Below are positions 42,264-50,955 of a DNA stretch of 64,000 bases, one piece after another. The translations under genes and the position numbers were made by a program. Within the stretch, counting starts at the first letter, position 1. Each line of letters opens with the position of its first letter. The notes under the pieces are model-generated. The model did not search any database and was not told where the DNA came from. It saw only the letters and a list, made by a program, of their open reading frames with translations. This DNA is from Paracoccaceae bacterium (lineage in GTDB: Bacteria > Pseudomonadota > Alphaproteobacteria > Rhodobacterales > Rhodobacteraceae): the NCBI GenBank assembly GCA_028285485.1, contig JANQPC010000054.1, positions 88,418 to 152,417 on the forward strand. The letters are read 5' to 3'.

Positions 42264-43955
42264 TTACCGCGTTGCGCGCCGGGCGCTGCGGCGCGCGGCA
42301 TCGGAAGGTTGGGACACAGGCAGTTCGCCCATCAGATGCGGATGCATGCCTTCGTTGCGCAGCGCCTGCACAAACGTATCGAACCCATCGAGGTTTCGAA
42401 GATGCGGCATCTCGGCCAGCGGCGGGCGCAGCGCGCCACCGAGATCGGCGGCGATCGTAAGAAGCGGCTCGGCAGGGTTTTCGAGAAATTCCGCCATCGT
42501 CCAGATCCGCACGCGCGCCCGCGTCTGCGGCGCGCGAAGGCGCTTGAGGAACGCGGCCTCGATCTTCTGCAGCGCCGCCGCTTCGGCCCGCGCCTCGCCG
42601 AATGGCCGCCCGGATTGGAACAGCGGCACCGCCCATGCGCCGGTGACGATGGAGATATGGGCGTTGGGATCGGCGCAGACGAAGCGCTGGATCTGCTGAT
42701 TATCGCGCGCGCCGTAGAGAAAGCACTGGCGTTCGCCGCGCGTGTTCCAGATCAGGTTGGTGAGGAAGGCTTGCGGGCTGTAATCGCGCAGGCGGGCGTC
42801 ACCGCTGAGCCCGCCCGCGAAAGTGGTAAGATTGCCCGCAAATTCCACCCGTTCCGGCGCGAAGAGGTGGCCGTGGGCGCGGCAGCCGATGGTGCGGGAA
42901 AGCCATTGCGGAAACGCCTCGCACAGATCGCCAAAGCCGCACAGCATGCCATAGGGCGCGGCGGTCTTGCCATTTTCCCAATCCCAGTTCGGGAACCGGC
43001 TTTGCATGTAAAGCCCGGGGCGCCCGCGGGTGCGCCGATCCACCGCCCGGGCAAAGATCTGATCGATCTGCCCCGGGTTCGGGTTGGCGGCGGGGTCTTC
43101 GAATGCGGGGGTGTTCAGGAAGCTGTCATAAAGCCGGTTGGCACGCGGCCAGATCTTGCGCGCAACGAAGCAATCGGACCGGCGTAGAAGCTGCAGGTGA
43201 TCGTCGTAAAAGATGTGGGGCTTGCCCTGGAAATCGAACTTTGAAAGCGTCAGCGAGCGGCTTTCGATCCTGCGGGCGTGGAGGCGCGTGAGGGTTTGAA
43301 AGTAGCTTTCATCGGGGATCCAGACGCGGCGGAAGTAACGCTCGAACACCCCCCGCCGGGCATCGCCGAGGATCGCCTCAAGGGTTTTACGCGTCAGGCA
43401 CCACCATTGCGAGCCAAGATGCGGTTGCAGGCCCTCGGGAATCGGGCGGCGGCGCCCGACCAGCCGTTGCAGCCGGACCCAGCGATCGAACAGATAGCGG
43501 TGGCGCTTCCAGGAAAACGGGAAGCTGAAATCGAAGCGTTCGCTATCGAGGCCCCCGATTGTCCAGGGAACATCGGTGGTGGTGACGCTTTCGATGAAAT
43601 CCGTATCGGCGTGTTTGGCAAGGTAGTCGCGCAGTTCCCCAACCGGGCGCAGGGGCAGGCAGGAGCCTGAGGCGAGGAAGACGTGCTGCAGATCGGGAAA
43701 TGCCTCCAGCATCGCCTGCGCCGCTGTCTGGGTGGCATCCACCAGCGAAAACGTGCCCCATTCGCAGCGGTGGCGCGCCGAGAACCGGATGTTGGGCAGA
43801 TCTTCAAGATCGCGGCGGAACGCATCGAACACGCGGGCGGGCACCGCCTTGTCAACATGGATCATGATCGGGCAGCCCGCCGCCGCCCAGTGCCGCGCCA
43901 CCTGCCGGGCGCGTTCAAGCGGTTCATGAACAAGCATTATGAAGCCGACGGTCAT
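42264..43955 (-). CDS. GT14-type (Core-2/I-branching) glycosyltransferase with C-terminal extension
   Basis: A 563-residue protein whose first 270 residues match the beta-1,6-GlcNAc-transferase group: VGFIMLVHEPLERARQVARH, FLASGSCLPLRP, GSQWWCLTRKTLEAIL and PDESYFQTL. The rest resembles the DUF5928 extension found in alphaproteobacterial members. The ATG at 43955 is preferred to 44033 and overlaps the GT2 stop by 4 bp. Animal relatives branch mucin glycans; here a surface glycan is the likely acceptor. There is no membrane segment. Confidence 0.8.
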   Translation of the reverse strand: MTVGFIMLVHEPLERARQVARHWAAAGCPIMIHVDKAVPARVFDAFRRDLEDLPNIRFSARHRCEWGTFSLVDATQTAAQAMLEAFPDLQHVFLASGSCLPLRPVGELRDYLAKHADTDFIESVTTTDVPWTIGGLDSERFDFSFPFSWKRHRYLFDRWVRLQRLVGRRRPIPEGLQPHLGSQWWCLTRKTLEAILGDARRGVFERYFRRVWIPDESYFQTLTRLHARRIESRSLTLSKFDFQGKPHIFYDDHLQLLRRSDCFVARKIWPRANRLYDSFLNTPAFEDPAANPNPGQIDQIFARAVDRRTRGRPGLYMQSRFPNWDWENGKTAAPYGMLCGFGDLCEAFPQWLSRTIGCRAHGHLFAPERVEFAGNLTTFAGGLSGDARLRDYSPQAFLTNLIWNTRGERQCFLYGARDNQQIQRFVCADPNAHISIVTGAWAVPLFQSGRPFGEARAEAAALQKIEAAFLKRLRAPQTRARVRIWTMAEFLENPAEPLLTIAADLGGALRPPLAEMPHLRNLDGFDTFVQALRNEGMHPHLMGELPVSQPSDAARRSARRATR

Positions 43956-44968
43956 GCCCAATTGCCTTTCGACATTAGGCCCAGCGTCTCCATCTGCTGC
44001 CAGTTCACATATTTCTCGGACCACTCGCACCACAATTGGGGGTTCCCGCCGGCCGCGCGTTCGTAGGCGCGGTATTCCCGGCTCGCCGCATAATGCTGTT
44101 TACGCACCATCTCTTCGGCCGATTTCTCGGCGAAGGTATCAAGAAACTTGGCATGCAGAAGGCAACCAGAGGCCTTCTCGCCCCCCCATTCATCATAAAC
44201 GCGATTGAGGCCGCGGGGCAGAATGTTGTGCGTGGAGCTGACATAGGCAAATCTTCGCTCCCACCGCACCAGCGGAATCTTGTTGAGCGCCGGCGCAAGG
44301 GCGGGTTCTTCGGCGAAGAAGACCCGGGCGCGCGGCCCCCCCTGAATCCAGAGATTGCCGAATTTGGGGTTGCGGGAGATCGTGTAGTTCCCGCTATCGA
44401 ACCATGCGGCGATCTCAAAGGGGTTCTGCCCGGCGCGGTAGGCTTCGGCATCCACCGGCCCGCGCGGATACATATCAACAATCAGCGCGCCGAAAGACCG
44501 GATCGAGGAGGCTGACAGCCAATCGGTAAGCGCGCCAAGCGAGCGGGTATCGCAGAAGGGGTAGATGAAGAATTCATCCACATCGACGGTAAGCGCCCAG
44601 CGCCGCTGGCAATAGCGGCTGAGTAGCGCGTTCATCCAATCCATGCCGTAGCGGGAACGCTTGTAGCTGGCTTCGGTGGACCAGAGCGAAACATCGGGCT
44701 GATCGGCGAGATACTCGCGCGATCCGTCCGTTGAGCCGTTATCGACCACCAGAAACTGCCCGATGCCAAGCTGGCGGTAGTAGCGCAGGAAATAGGGCAG
44801 GCGCACCTTCTCGTTGCGGAGCGTGGTAACAAGCACAATGTCATCGGGCCGCAAGGCGCCGGTTCTGTCGGCTACAGTGGTAAGCTGGCGGCGGCGTTTC
44901 AGGGCGCGGTAGCGATAGCGTTTGCGCTGCAGGCGCAACCCGTAGGCGCCGAGCGCCCCCACGCTCAC
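43952..44968 (-). CDS. Family 2 glycosyltransferase
   Basis: A 338-residue GT-A fold enzyme with VTTLRNEKVRLPYFLRYYRQ, VVDNGSTDGSREYL and the metal-binding TVDVDEFFIYP. The region after it (LLHAKFLDTFAEKSAEEMVR) resembles the Glyco_tranf_2_4 group. The N-terminus is strongly basic with no membrane segment, so it may associate peripherally. Starts 16 bp after GT4 and overlaps the GT14 gene. Confidence 0.83.
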   Translation of the reverse strand: MSVGALGAYGLRLQRKRYRYRALKRRRQLTTVADRTGALRPDDIVLVTTLRNEKVRLPYFLRYYRQLGIGQFLVVDNGSTDGSREYLADQPDVSLWSTEASYKRSRYGMDWMNALLSRYCQRRWALTVDVDEFFIYPFCDTRSLGALTDWLSASSIRSFGALIVDMYPRGPVDAEAYRAGQNPFEIAAWFDSGNYTISRNPKFGNLWIQGGPRARVFFAEEPALAPALNKIPLVRWERRFAYVSSTHNILPRGLNRVYDEWGGEKASGCLLHAKFLDTFAEKSAEEMVRKQHYAASREYRAYERAAGGNPQLWCEWSEKYVNWQQMETLGLMSKGNWA

Positions 44969-44984
44969 ACCCCCCAGGCCGCGA

Positions 44985-46187
44985 TCAGAGCGCGGCGAGA
45001 ACGGTTTCGAGATGCGCGTCCCATGTCGGATGATGGGGCCGGTCTTGCGGCCTGCATTTGCTTCGCTGCTCGTGTTGAACCGCCTCTCGGACGGCGTTTG
45101 ACCAGTGATACAACTCGGTTGATCCCAGGTAAACGGGGTAGGGGCCCAGCACCTCCCGATGAGCGGGAAGATCCGAGCAGATCACGGGCCTGCCGCGCAG
45201 CGCGGCATCAAGCGCGGGAATGCCGAAGCCCTCGGCATGGCTGGGGTGGAGAAGCGCTTCGGCGCCCTCCGTCAGGGCCGCGAGCGCGCCATCATCAAGC
45301 CCCTTGAGCTCCACGACCGGGGCGCCCGTTCGCGCCGCCGCATCGAGCCGGGCCAGAAGCGCGGCATCCCCCCAACCGCGTGAACCCGCCAGAACAAGCG
45401 CCGGGGCCTCCGCCCCAAGCCCGGCCCAGATATCGAGTAGCAGGGCCTGGTTCTTGCGGGCATCGATCGTGCCGATGCAGAGGAAATAGCGGCCATCGGG
45501 CCTGAAGCGCGCGGCCAGGGCGCCGGGCTGCGGTTCTGCCAGCACATGCCCCAGATGCACGGGCCGCACGGGCGGGCGCACAGTGCCCAGATGGATGGAA
45601 AGCGCATCGGCCACCGCACGGGTAGGGGTGATGATCATCCGGGCGCGCCGGGCGGCGGCAAGGCGCTTGGCGAAGCGCGCTTGCGTTCCGGGGCGCTGGG
45701 TTTCGGGAAGATCAAGGGGGATGGTATCGTGGATCATCACCGCGCTTTTCAGCCCGGCCTCGTGCACGGCGGCGAGCGTGCGCTCGCTGAGGTTGCTATG
45801 GCCTACGTTCAGGTAGGCAGAGCCGGGGGCGGCATTCGCGGACAAAAGCGCGGCCAGCCGCGGGCGCAGGCAGCGGCCAAGCGCCCGGCGGCGCAGATCG
45901 GCCTCGGCGCGGCGCACCGCAACCGGCCGTTTGCGAAAGACCCGCCCAAGCGCATCAAGCGGGCCCGGGGCGCGCACCCCGCTCACGAGGGCGCCCAGAT
46001 GCTCCAACCCGTCGCGCCCGAGAAGAAGGTACCCCGCCGGGGTGCGGATCAACCCGTGAAGCGCGAGATCGCGCTGCAAGAGCCCGCTGAGATACGCGTT
46101 TTCAACGCGGTCGATCCCGGTCAGAGCGGCGGCGCCCACGCGGCTCGCGAGCCGCGTTACGTCAAGAACGATGCCCCCTGGCGGCAA
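44985..46187 (-). CDS. Family 4 glycosyltransferase
   Basis: A 400-residue GT-B fold enzyme. The nucleotide-sugar-binding half has YFLCIGTIDARKNQALLLDI, ALVLAGSRGWGDAALLARLD, and the E-x7-E-like motif in LLHPSHAEGFGIPALDAALR. The N-terminal half carries LTGIDRVENAYLSGL, seen in a subset of GT4 enzymes from polysaccharide loci. The stop is 3 bp before galU's end on the same strand, so the order is galU, GT4, GT2. Confidence 0.85.
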   Translation of the reverse strand: MPPGGIVLDVTRLASRVGAAALTGIDRVENAYLSGLLQRDLALHGLIRTPAGYLLLGRDGLEHLGALVSGVRAPGPLDALGRVFRKRPVAVRRAEADLRRRALGRCLRPRLAALLSANAAPGSAYLNVGHSNLSERTLAAVHEAGLKSAVMIHDTIPLDLPETQRPGTQARFAKRLAAARRARMIITPTRAVADALSIHLGTVRPPVRPVHLGHVLAEPQPGALAARFRPDGRYFLCIGTIDARKNQALLLDIWAGLGAEAPALVLAGSRGWGDAALLARLDAAARTGAPVVELKGLDDGALAALTEGAEALLHPSHAEGFGIPALDAALRGRPVICSDLPAHREVLGPYPVYLGSTELYHWSNAVREAVQHEQRSKCRPQDRPHHPTWDAHLETVLAAL

Positions 46188-46190
46188 CGC

Positions 46191-47084
46191 CTACTGCGCG
46201 GCCTTCTGCTGCGCGACGACATCGTGCAGATAGTTGCGCAGATCGTCGTGCAGTTCGGGGCGCGCGAGGCCGAAGGCAACCGTTGCTTGCAGGAAGCCCG
46301 CCTTCGATCCGCAATCGAACCGCTCGCCATCAAAGCAGAGGCCGTGCACCGGGCGGCCCTCGGCGATTTCCAGGGCAATCGCATCGGTAAGCTGGATCTC
46401 TCCGCCTGCGCCGCGTTCCGTCTTGCCCAGATTATCCATGATCTGCGGTGTCAGGATGTAACGCCCGATCACGGCGAGGTTCGAGGGCGCGGTGCCCGGC
46501 GCGGGCTTTTCCACCATCCCACGCACACTGAGCAGCGCGCCGTCTTCCCCGCCGACATCCAGAACGCCATAGGCGGAGGTCTCCGAAGGCGGCACTTCCA
46601 TCGCCGCCACCATCACACCGCCGGTATCTTGATAGGCGTCGACCATTTGTTTGAGGCAGGGGGTATCGGCCGCGATGACGTCATCCGTAAGGATCACGGC
46701 GAAGGGTTCATTTCCCACCAGCCGCCGGGCGCACCACACGGCGTGGCCAAGGCCCTGGGGCTTGTTCTGCCGAATATAGGCAATGGCGCCCGATTCCATG
46801 TTCGTGGCGGTCAGATCGGCAAACAGATCATCCTTGCCCTTCGCCTGAAGCGCCGCCTCAAGCTCTGGCGCGCTATCGAAGTAATCTTCCAGCGCACTCT
46901 TCCCGCGGGAGGTGACGAAGATAAACTCGGTAATCCCGGCGGCGCGCGCCTCGTCGATGGCGTATTGAATGAGCGGGCGATCCACCAGGGTCATGATCTC
47001 TTTCGGGATCGATTTGGTGGCCGGGAGAAAGCGGGTGCCGAGCCCTGCGACCGGGAAAACGGCCTTCGTTACCTTGCGCGTCAT
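46191..47084 (-). CDS. galU: UTP-glucose-1-phosphate uridylyltransferase GalU
   Basis: Makes UDP-glucose, the donor or precursor for many glycans. The 297-residue protein has the nucleotide-binding loop VFPVAGLGTRFLPATKSIPK, DRPLIQYAIDEARAAGI, LGHAVWCARRLVGNEPFAV and RFDCGSKAGFLQATVAFGLA. It lies inside the glycan operon after a GT2 gene (102-bp gap, enough for its own promoter), feeding the downstream transferases. Confidence 0.95.
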   Translation of the reverse strand: MTRKVTKAVFPVAGLGTRFLPATKSIPKEIMTLVDRPLIQYAIDEARAAGITEFIFVTSRGKSALEDYFDSAPELEAALQAKGKDDLFADLTATNMESGAIAYIRQNKPQGLGHAVWCARRLVGNEPFAVILTDDVIAADTPCLKQMVDAYQDTGGVMVAAMEVPPSETSAYGVLDVGGEDGALLSVRGMVEKPAPGTAPSNLAVIGRYILTPQIMDNLGKTERGAGGEIQLTDAIALEIAEGRPVHGLCFDGERFDCGSKAGFLQATVAFGLARPELHDDLRNYLHDVVAQQKAAQ

Positions 47085-47186
47085 GGTCTGATCACCTCGT
47101 CACTTGCGCCGTCCCACCCAACGCTGTGTGCCCCCACATCGCGCTCCACCGCCCTGCTGTTGCCAGCCTTCGTGGAACTGGCGCCA

Positions 47187-48401
47187 TCAATGGGGCAAAC
47201 CGCGCCGCTGCGCAACTCGGCGCCGTTCTTTTTGCAGGCGGGTTGAGTAGAAGTAAGGGGAAAAGAGCGGCTCTTTGCGCATCGCCCTGCCGAAAAGCCC
47301 GCCCGAATGCTCCCAATACCCCGGCGCCCGGAAGCGGGTGTGGTGATAGAGCGCAGTGCGGCTGAAGAGGTAAAGATCGATGTGATCGCCCGCCGCCGCC
47401 GCCGCCTTCGCTTGTGTGCGCAGGGGCTTTGCGCGGTATTCGCGGCCCGACAGCTCGTGCCGCGCGGGTGTCTGGCGGAGCGGCTCGAAGGCGCGCGGCG
47501 ATGCGGTAAGCCCGAGCGCGGGGCGCCGCGCAGCCCCTTCCTTGAGGCCGGCATCAAAACCCGCCAGCAGCCGCGCCACATCGCCGGGCACGCAATTGCC
47601 GCCCACCATGTGGCGCAGAAGCCGCGCGCGTTCGGCCACCCGAGCGCCCGCCATCGCCTCGGCCCGCGCGGTTTCGGGCGCGTGTCGGGCAAGAAAGTAG
47701 GCCAGGCTCGCGCCGATCTCATGCAGGCTGCGGGGCATCCGGGTTTGAGCGCGGCGCTCCGACGCCGCGGTTACATGCACCACCTGCGCGAAGGGCACGA
47801 TGGCGGTGGGCGCCCCGATCTCAGCCGCGCGCAGGTTCAGATCGGCATCTTCCAGGTAGAAGCGGTAGGCGCCATCAAAGCCCCCCAGATCCGCCAGAAG
47901 CGCCCGGGTGGCAGCCATGTTCGTGCCTTCGGTCTTGATCGGGCGCTTCGGATCGGCGGGAAAGGTGACGGGCGGGCCTTCGGGCACCGTTTCGGGGTGG
48001 TGAAAACCCATCCTGTCAATCCGCCGGGCGCGCCATTGGTAGCTGATGCCGTTGCGCCCGCGCACGAAACCGCCGGCAAGGCCGATCTCCCCGCCCTCAA
48101 ACGGCGTAGTTAGATGCGAGAGCCAGGTGGGTTCGGCAAAGGCGTCATCGTCAATGAAAGCGACGATGTCGCCCGCCGCCGCGCCGATGCCAAGGTTGCG
48201 GGCCTCGGCGATGTTGGGCCTGCTGAACGCGATTTCGCATAGCGGCAGGCCGGTGGCTCGCGCGGAGGCGAGGCCCGCAGGATCGGCCACCACGATCAGT
48301 TCGAAATTCGGGTGATCCTGCCGGGCCAGCGCGGCCAGGCAAAGCGAGAGGCTTTCGGGCCGCCCGCGGGAGACGACGATGACGCTGGCGGGCCGGGCCA
48401 A
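47187..48401 (-). CDS. Family 2 glycosyltransferase (WsaF/RfbF-like) with C-terminal extension
   Basis: A 404-residue protein with an N-terminal GT-A domain: SVIVVSRGRPESLSLCLAAL, FIDDDAFAEPTWLSHL as the metal-binding DxD region, then GTNMAATRALLADLGGFD and YLEDADLNLRAAE, as in rhamnosyl- or galactosyltransferases. The remaining 150 residues are basic and helical and I do not recognise them. It starts 11 bp after cysQ. Confidence 0.82.
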   Translation of the reverse strand: MARPASVIVVSRGRPESLSLCLAALARQDHPNFELIVVADPAGLASARATGLPLCEIAFSRPNIAEARNLGIGAAAGDIVAFIDDDAFAEPTWLSHLTTPFEGGEIGLAGGFVRGRNGISYQWRARRIDRMGFHHPETVPEGPPVTFPADPKRPIKTEGTNMAATRALLADLGGFDGAYRFYLEDADLNLRAAEIGAPTAIVPFAQVVHVTAASERRAQTRMPRSLHEIGASLAYFLARHAPETARAEAMAGARVAERARLLRHMVGGNCVPGDVARLLAGFDAGLKEGAARRPALGLTASPRAFEPLRQTPARHELSGREYRAKPLRTQAKAAAAAGDHIDLYLFSRTALYHHTRFRAPGYWEHSGGLFGRAMRKEPLFSPYFYSTRLQKERRRVAQRRGLPH

Positions 48402-48412
48402 AGCCGCCCGCG

Positions 48413-49210
48413 CTACGCCGGCGGCGCGAGGGCCACCCCAGGCGCATAGGCGATGAAGAAGGGGTTCTCGAAACCGGGCTTGCCATAGGTGAGGGCCGTG
48501 TGATCATCGAACCGCACGACCTTGCCGCCCGCCCCGGCAAGCACGGCATGGCCCGCCGCGGTATCCCATTCCATCGTGCGGCCGAGGCGGGGATAAAGAT
48601 CGGCCTCGCCAGTGGCGACAAGGCAGAATTTCAGTGAGGATCCGGCGCTTTTCATATCGCCCGCAGCGTAGCGCGCGATATAGGCATCGGTTGCCGCATC
48701 GCGGTGCGATTTCGAGGCGACGATGCGCAACGCCTCCGGCACGGGATCGGCCACGTGGATCGCCGAGGCCGCGCCGGGCGCCGCCCCAAAGGGCCCCGCC
48801 TCCTCCACGCTCGCGCCGCTGGCATCGGTGTAGAAGAGCCTTTCCCGCGCCGGGGCGTACACCACGCCGCGCACGGGTGCGCCCGCGCGCACATAGGCGA
48901 TGTTCACCGTGAAATCGCCGCGGCGCTGGATGAATTCCTTGGTACCGTCGAGCGGATCGACGATCAGGAAATCGGTTGCGCTGATTTCATGGGTTGCCGC
49001 CTGCTCTTCGGTCACAAGGGCCACATCGGGGAAGGCGGCGCGCAGGCCCGCCGCGATGATCGCATCGGCGGCCTCGTCGGCCTCTGTGACCGGGCTGTCA
49101 TCGCCTTTGCTGCGCACATCGAAATCGGGGCTGGCGTAAACCTCCATGATCCGCGCGCCGGCCTCCAGCGCCAGGCTGCGCATCACCTCTGACAATCGCT
49201 GATAATCCAC
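48413..49210 (-). CDS. cysQ: 3'(2'),5'-bisphosphate nucleotidase CysQ
   Basis: Hydrolyses PAP (the by-product of PAPS-dependent sulfation) to AMP. The start is taken as the GTG at 49210, which has GGAGG about 8 bp upstream; it gives 265 residues. Metal-site motifs: VTEEQ, then IVDPLDGTKEFIQRRGDFTV (D85, D88) and MEWDTAAGHAVLAGAGG. It is the first gene of the glycan operon, seven genes ahead of the sulfotransferase. Confidence 0.92.
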   Translation of the reverse strand: MDYQRLSEVMRSLALEAGARIMEVYASPDFDVRSKGDDSPVTEADEAADAIIAAGLRAAFPDVALVTEEQAATHEISATDFLIVDPLDGTKEFIQRRGDFTVNIAYVRAGAPVRGVVYAPARERLFYTDASGASVEEAGPFGAAPGAASAIHVADPVPEALRIVASKSHRDAATDAYIARYAAGDMKSAGSSLKFCLVATGEADLYPRLGRTMEWDTAAGHAVLAGAGGKVVRFDDHTALTYGKPGFENPFFIAYAPGVALAPPA

Positions 49211-49344
49211 TTGCGCGCCTCCAAAGGCAGAACGCCGCTTACGGCAATTGATTTGGTGCCCCCGTGCCTTATGATGCCGCCGCAACCGAACGGCAAGAAA
49301 ACAAGGCGAAAATGCCGGCCGTTCGCGCAAGGAGTTGCAGGCGC

Positions 49345-50166
49345 ATGTTCGAACGGCAGCAGGTGATCGGGCGTTGGGGATCGGCGCGCAACGTGTTGTG
49401 GCTGATTTACCACAATACCGTGCGCAGCGTTCGGAAAACCCATGGCAGTGCGCTTTGGGCGCTTTTGATCAACATCCTGCAGACCGCGCTGATGGTGCTG
49501 ATCTTCGTGATCATGTTCGATCTGCTCGGCATGCGGCGGATGGCGGTGCGCGGCGACTTTCTGCTTTATATCATGACCGGGATCTTCATGTTCATGGTGC
49601 ATGTGCGCGCCATGTCGGCGGTAATCGGATCGGAAGGCCCGGCCTCGCCGATGATGCAGCACCTGCCCATGAACACCGCGATTTCGATCGCGTCGGAAGC
49701 GCTTGCGGCGCTCTACATCCAGCTACTGTCGATTGCGGTGATCCTCTTTGTGTACCACGTTGCCTGGACCCCGATTGAGATCTACCAGCCCATCGGCGCC
49801 TTCAGCATGGTGCTGGTGTCGTGGTTTTCGGGCGTGGCGGTGGGCCTGGTGTTCCTCGCCATCAAGCCCTGGGCGCCGAACTTCGTTTCCATGACATCGC
49901 GGGTTTACATGCGGGCGAATATGTTTGCCTCGGGCAAGATGTTTCTCGCCAATACGCTGCCCGCCTACATGCTGCCGATCTTCAACTGGAACCCGCTTTT
50001 TCACACGATTGACCAGACGCGCGGCTTTACCTTCATCAACTACAACCCGCATTTTTCTTCGATCAGCTACCCCATCTACGTTTCCATCGTGCTGATCGTG
50101 ATCGGGCTGATGGGCGAATTTTATACGCGAAAACAAGCCTCTCTTAGCTGGGGCGCGCGTCAGTAG
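49345..50166 (+). CDS. ABC-type polysaccharide/glycan export permease (KpsM/ABC2-like)
   Basis: A 273-residue membrane protein with six hydrophobic segments of the ABC2 type, for example ALLINILQTALMVLIFVIMF and LLYIMTGIFMFMVHVRAMSA. The end NWNPLFHTIDQTRGFTFINY is typical of capsule/O-antigen/teichoic-acid export permeases. An AAGGAG site precedes the ATG at 49345. No ATPase gene is next to it (the partner would be encoded elsewhere). It is divergent from the cysQ-led glycan operon and may export its product. Confidence 0.82.
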   Translation: MFERQQVIGRWGSARNVLWLIYHNTVRSVRKTHGSALWALLINILQTALMVLIFVIMFDLLGMRRMAVRGDFLLYIMTGIFMFMVHVRAMSAVIGSEGPASPMMQHLPMNTAISIASEALAALYIQLLSIAVILFVYHVAWTPIEIYQPIGAFSMVLVSWFSGVAVGLVFLAIKPWAPNFVSMTSRVYMRANMFASGKMFLANTLPAYMLPIFNWNPLFHTIDQTRGFTFINYNPHFSSISYPIYVSIVLIVIGLMGEFYTRKQASLSWGARQ

Positions 50167-50170
50167 CGGC

Positions 50171-50776
50171 TCAGGTAACGACCCGCAGCGTCAGGTTGAT
50201 CCGCCCGCCCTTTGGCAGAAGCTGGGAAGAGCCGGGGCGTAGCCGATCCACGCCGTGATAGGCCAGCCGCCCCTCCCCCCGCAGCACCACCACATCCCCT
50301 GAAGTGAGCCACAAGCTTTGGCTCGGGCGCGGGGCGTCTGCGGTACCAACGCGAAACAGGGCATCATCGCCCAACGAAACCGAGACGACCGGCCAATCGA
50401 ACGACGCTTCGTCACGATCCTGATGCAGCCCCATGCGCGCGTTCGCATCATAGTAGTTGATCAGGCAGCTTTCGGGCGCGCGGGAGGTGCCCGCGAAATC
50501 GTGCCAGACGGCGAGAATCGGGGCGGGGATGGCGGGCCAGGGCACACCTGAGGGATGCACCGGATCGTAGCGGTAGCCGCGCCTGTCGGAGACCCAGCCA
50601 AAGGCACCCGCCGATGTCATCCGCACCGACATCTGCTGCCCACGCCGTGTTTCGGGGTGAAAGAACGGGGCCGCTTCGGCCACGCCGCGTGCTGCCTGAA
50701 CAAGGGCCGCCTGCGCGGCCGCGTTCAGTGCCCCGCGGTATACATCCACGCCGTTGATCGAAAGGCTGGGAGTCAT
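50171..50776 (-). CDS. alkB: AlkB-like 2-oxoglutarate/Fe(II)-dependent DNA repair dioxygenase
   Basis: Directly reverses alkylated bases such as 1-methyladenine and 3-methylcytosine. The 201-residue protein (ATG 50776) has iron ligands H118 and D120 in MGLHQDRDE and H174 in AYHGVDRL, and 2-oxoglutarate-binding R192 in GGRINLTLR. Its length (E. coli AlkB 216) and the order of motifs fit the classic AlkB group. It is convergent with the permease gene (4-bp gap) and divergent from dnaK. Confidence 0.92.
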   Translation of the reverse strand: MTPSLSINGVDVYRGALNAAAQAALVQAARGVAEAAPFFHPETRRGQQMSVRMTSAGAFGWVSDRRGYRYDPVHPSGVPWPAIPAPILAVWHDFAGTSRAPESCLINYYDANARMGLHQDRDEASFDWPVVSVSLGDDALFRVGTADAPRPSQSLWLTSGDVVVLRGEGRLAYHGVDRLRPGSSQLLPKGGRINLTLRVVT

Positions 50777-50820
50777 CCTCAAGCCGCTTAAATCGTTAAG
50801 GCCTGCGGGCCCGCTGCACG

Positions 50821-50849
50821 CTTGCAGGCCCAAACGCCCCTCCCTATAT
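50821..50849 (+). promoter_or_regulatory. RpoH (sigma-32)-type heat-shock promoter of dnaK
   Basis: CTTG (50821-50824), 18-bp spacer, CCTATAT (50843-50849), which fits the alphaproteobacterial RpoH consensus CTTG-N17/18-CYTATNT. A sigma-70 reading also fits the same place: TTGCAG, 17 bp, TATATA. The site lies 107 bp before the dnaK ATG and gives a leader of about 97 nt. Dual use is common for dnaK. Confidence 0.75.
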
Positions 50850-50955
50850 ACGCCCGGAACCTGGCCGGGCGATGCCCCGGCCTGAAATTCTGGGATCGGG
50901 GAGCGGCGCCGTACCGGGCCGCGCCCCCGGACATCGCCTAACGAAGAGGAATGAC

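Noticed and set aside
41382..43187. 601-residue plus-strand open frame in the glycan operon
   Set aside because: Antisense to the sulfotransferase and GT14 genes. The same holds for the frame at 45546-47246 opposite GT4 and galU.
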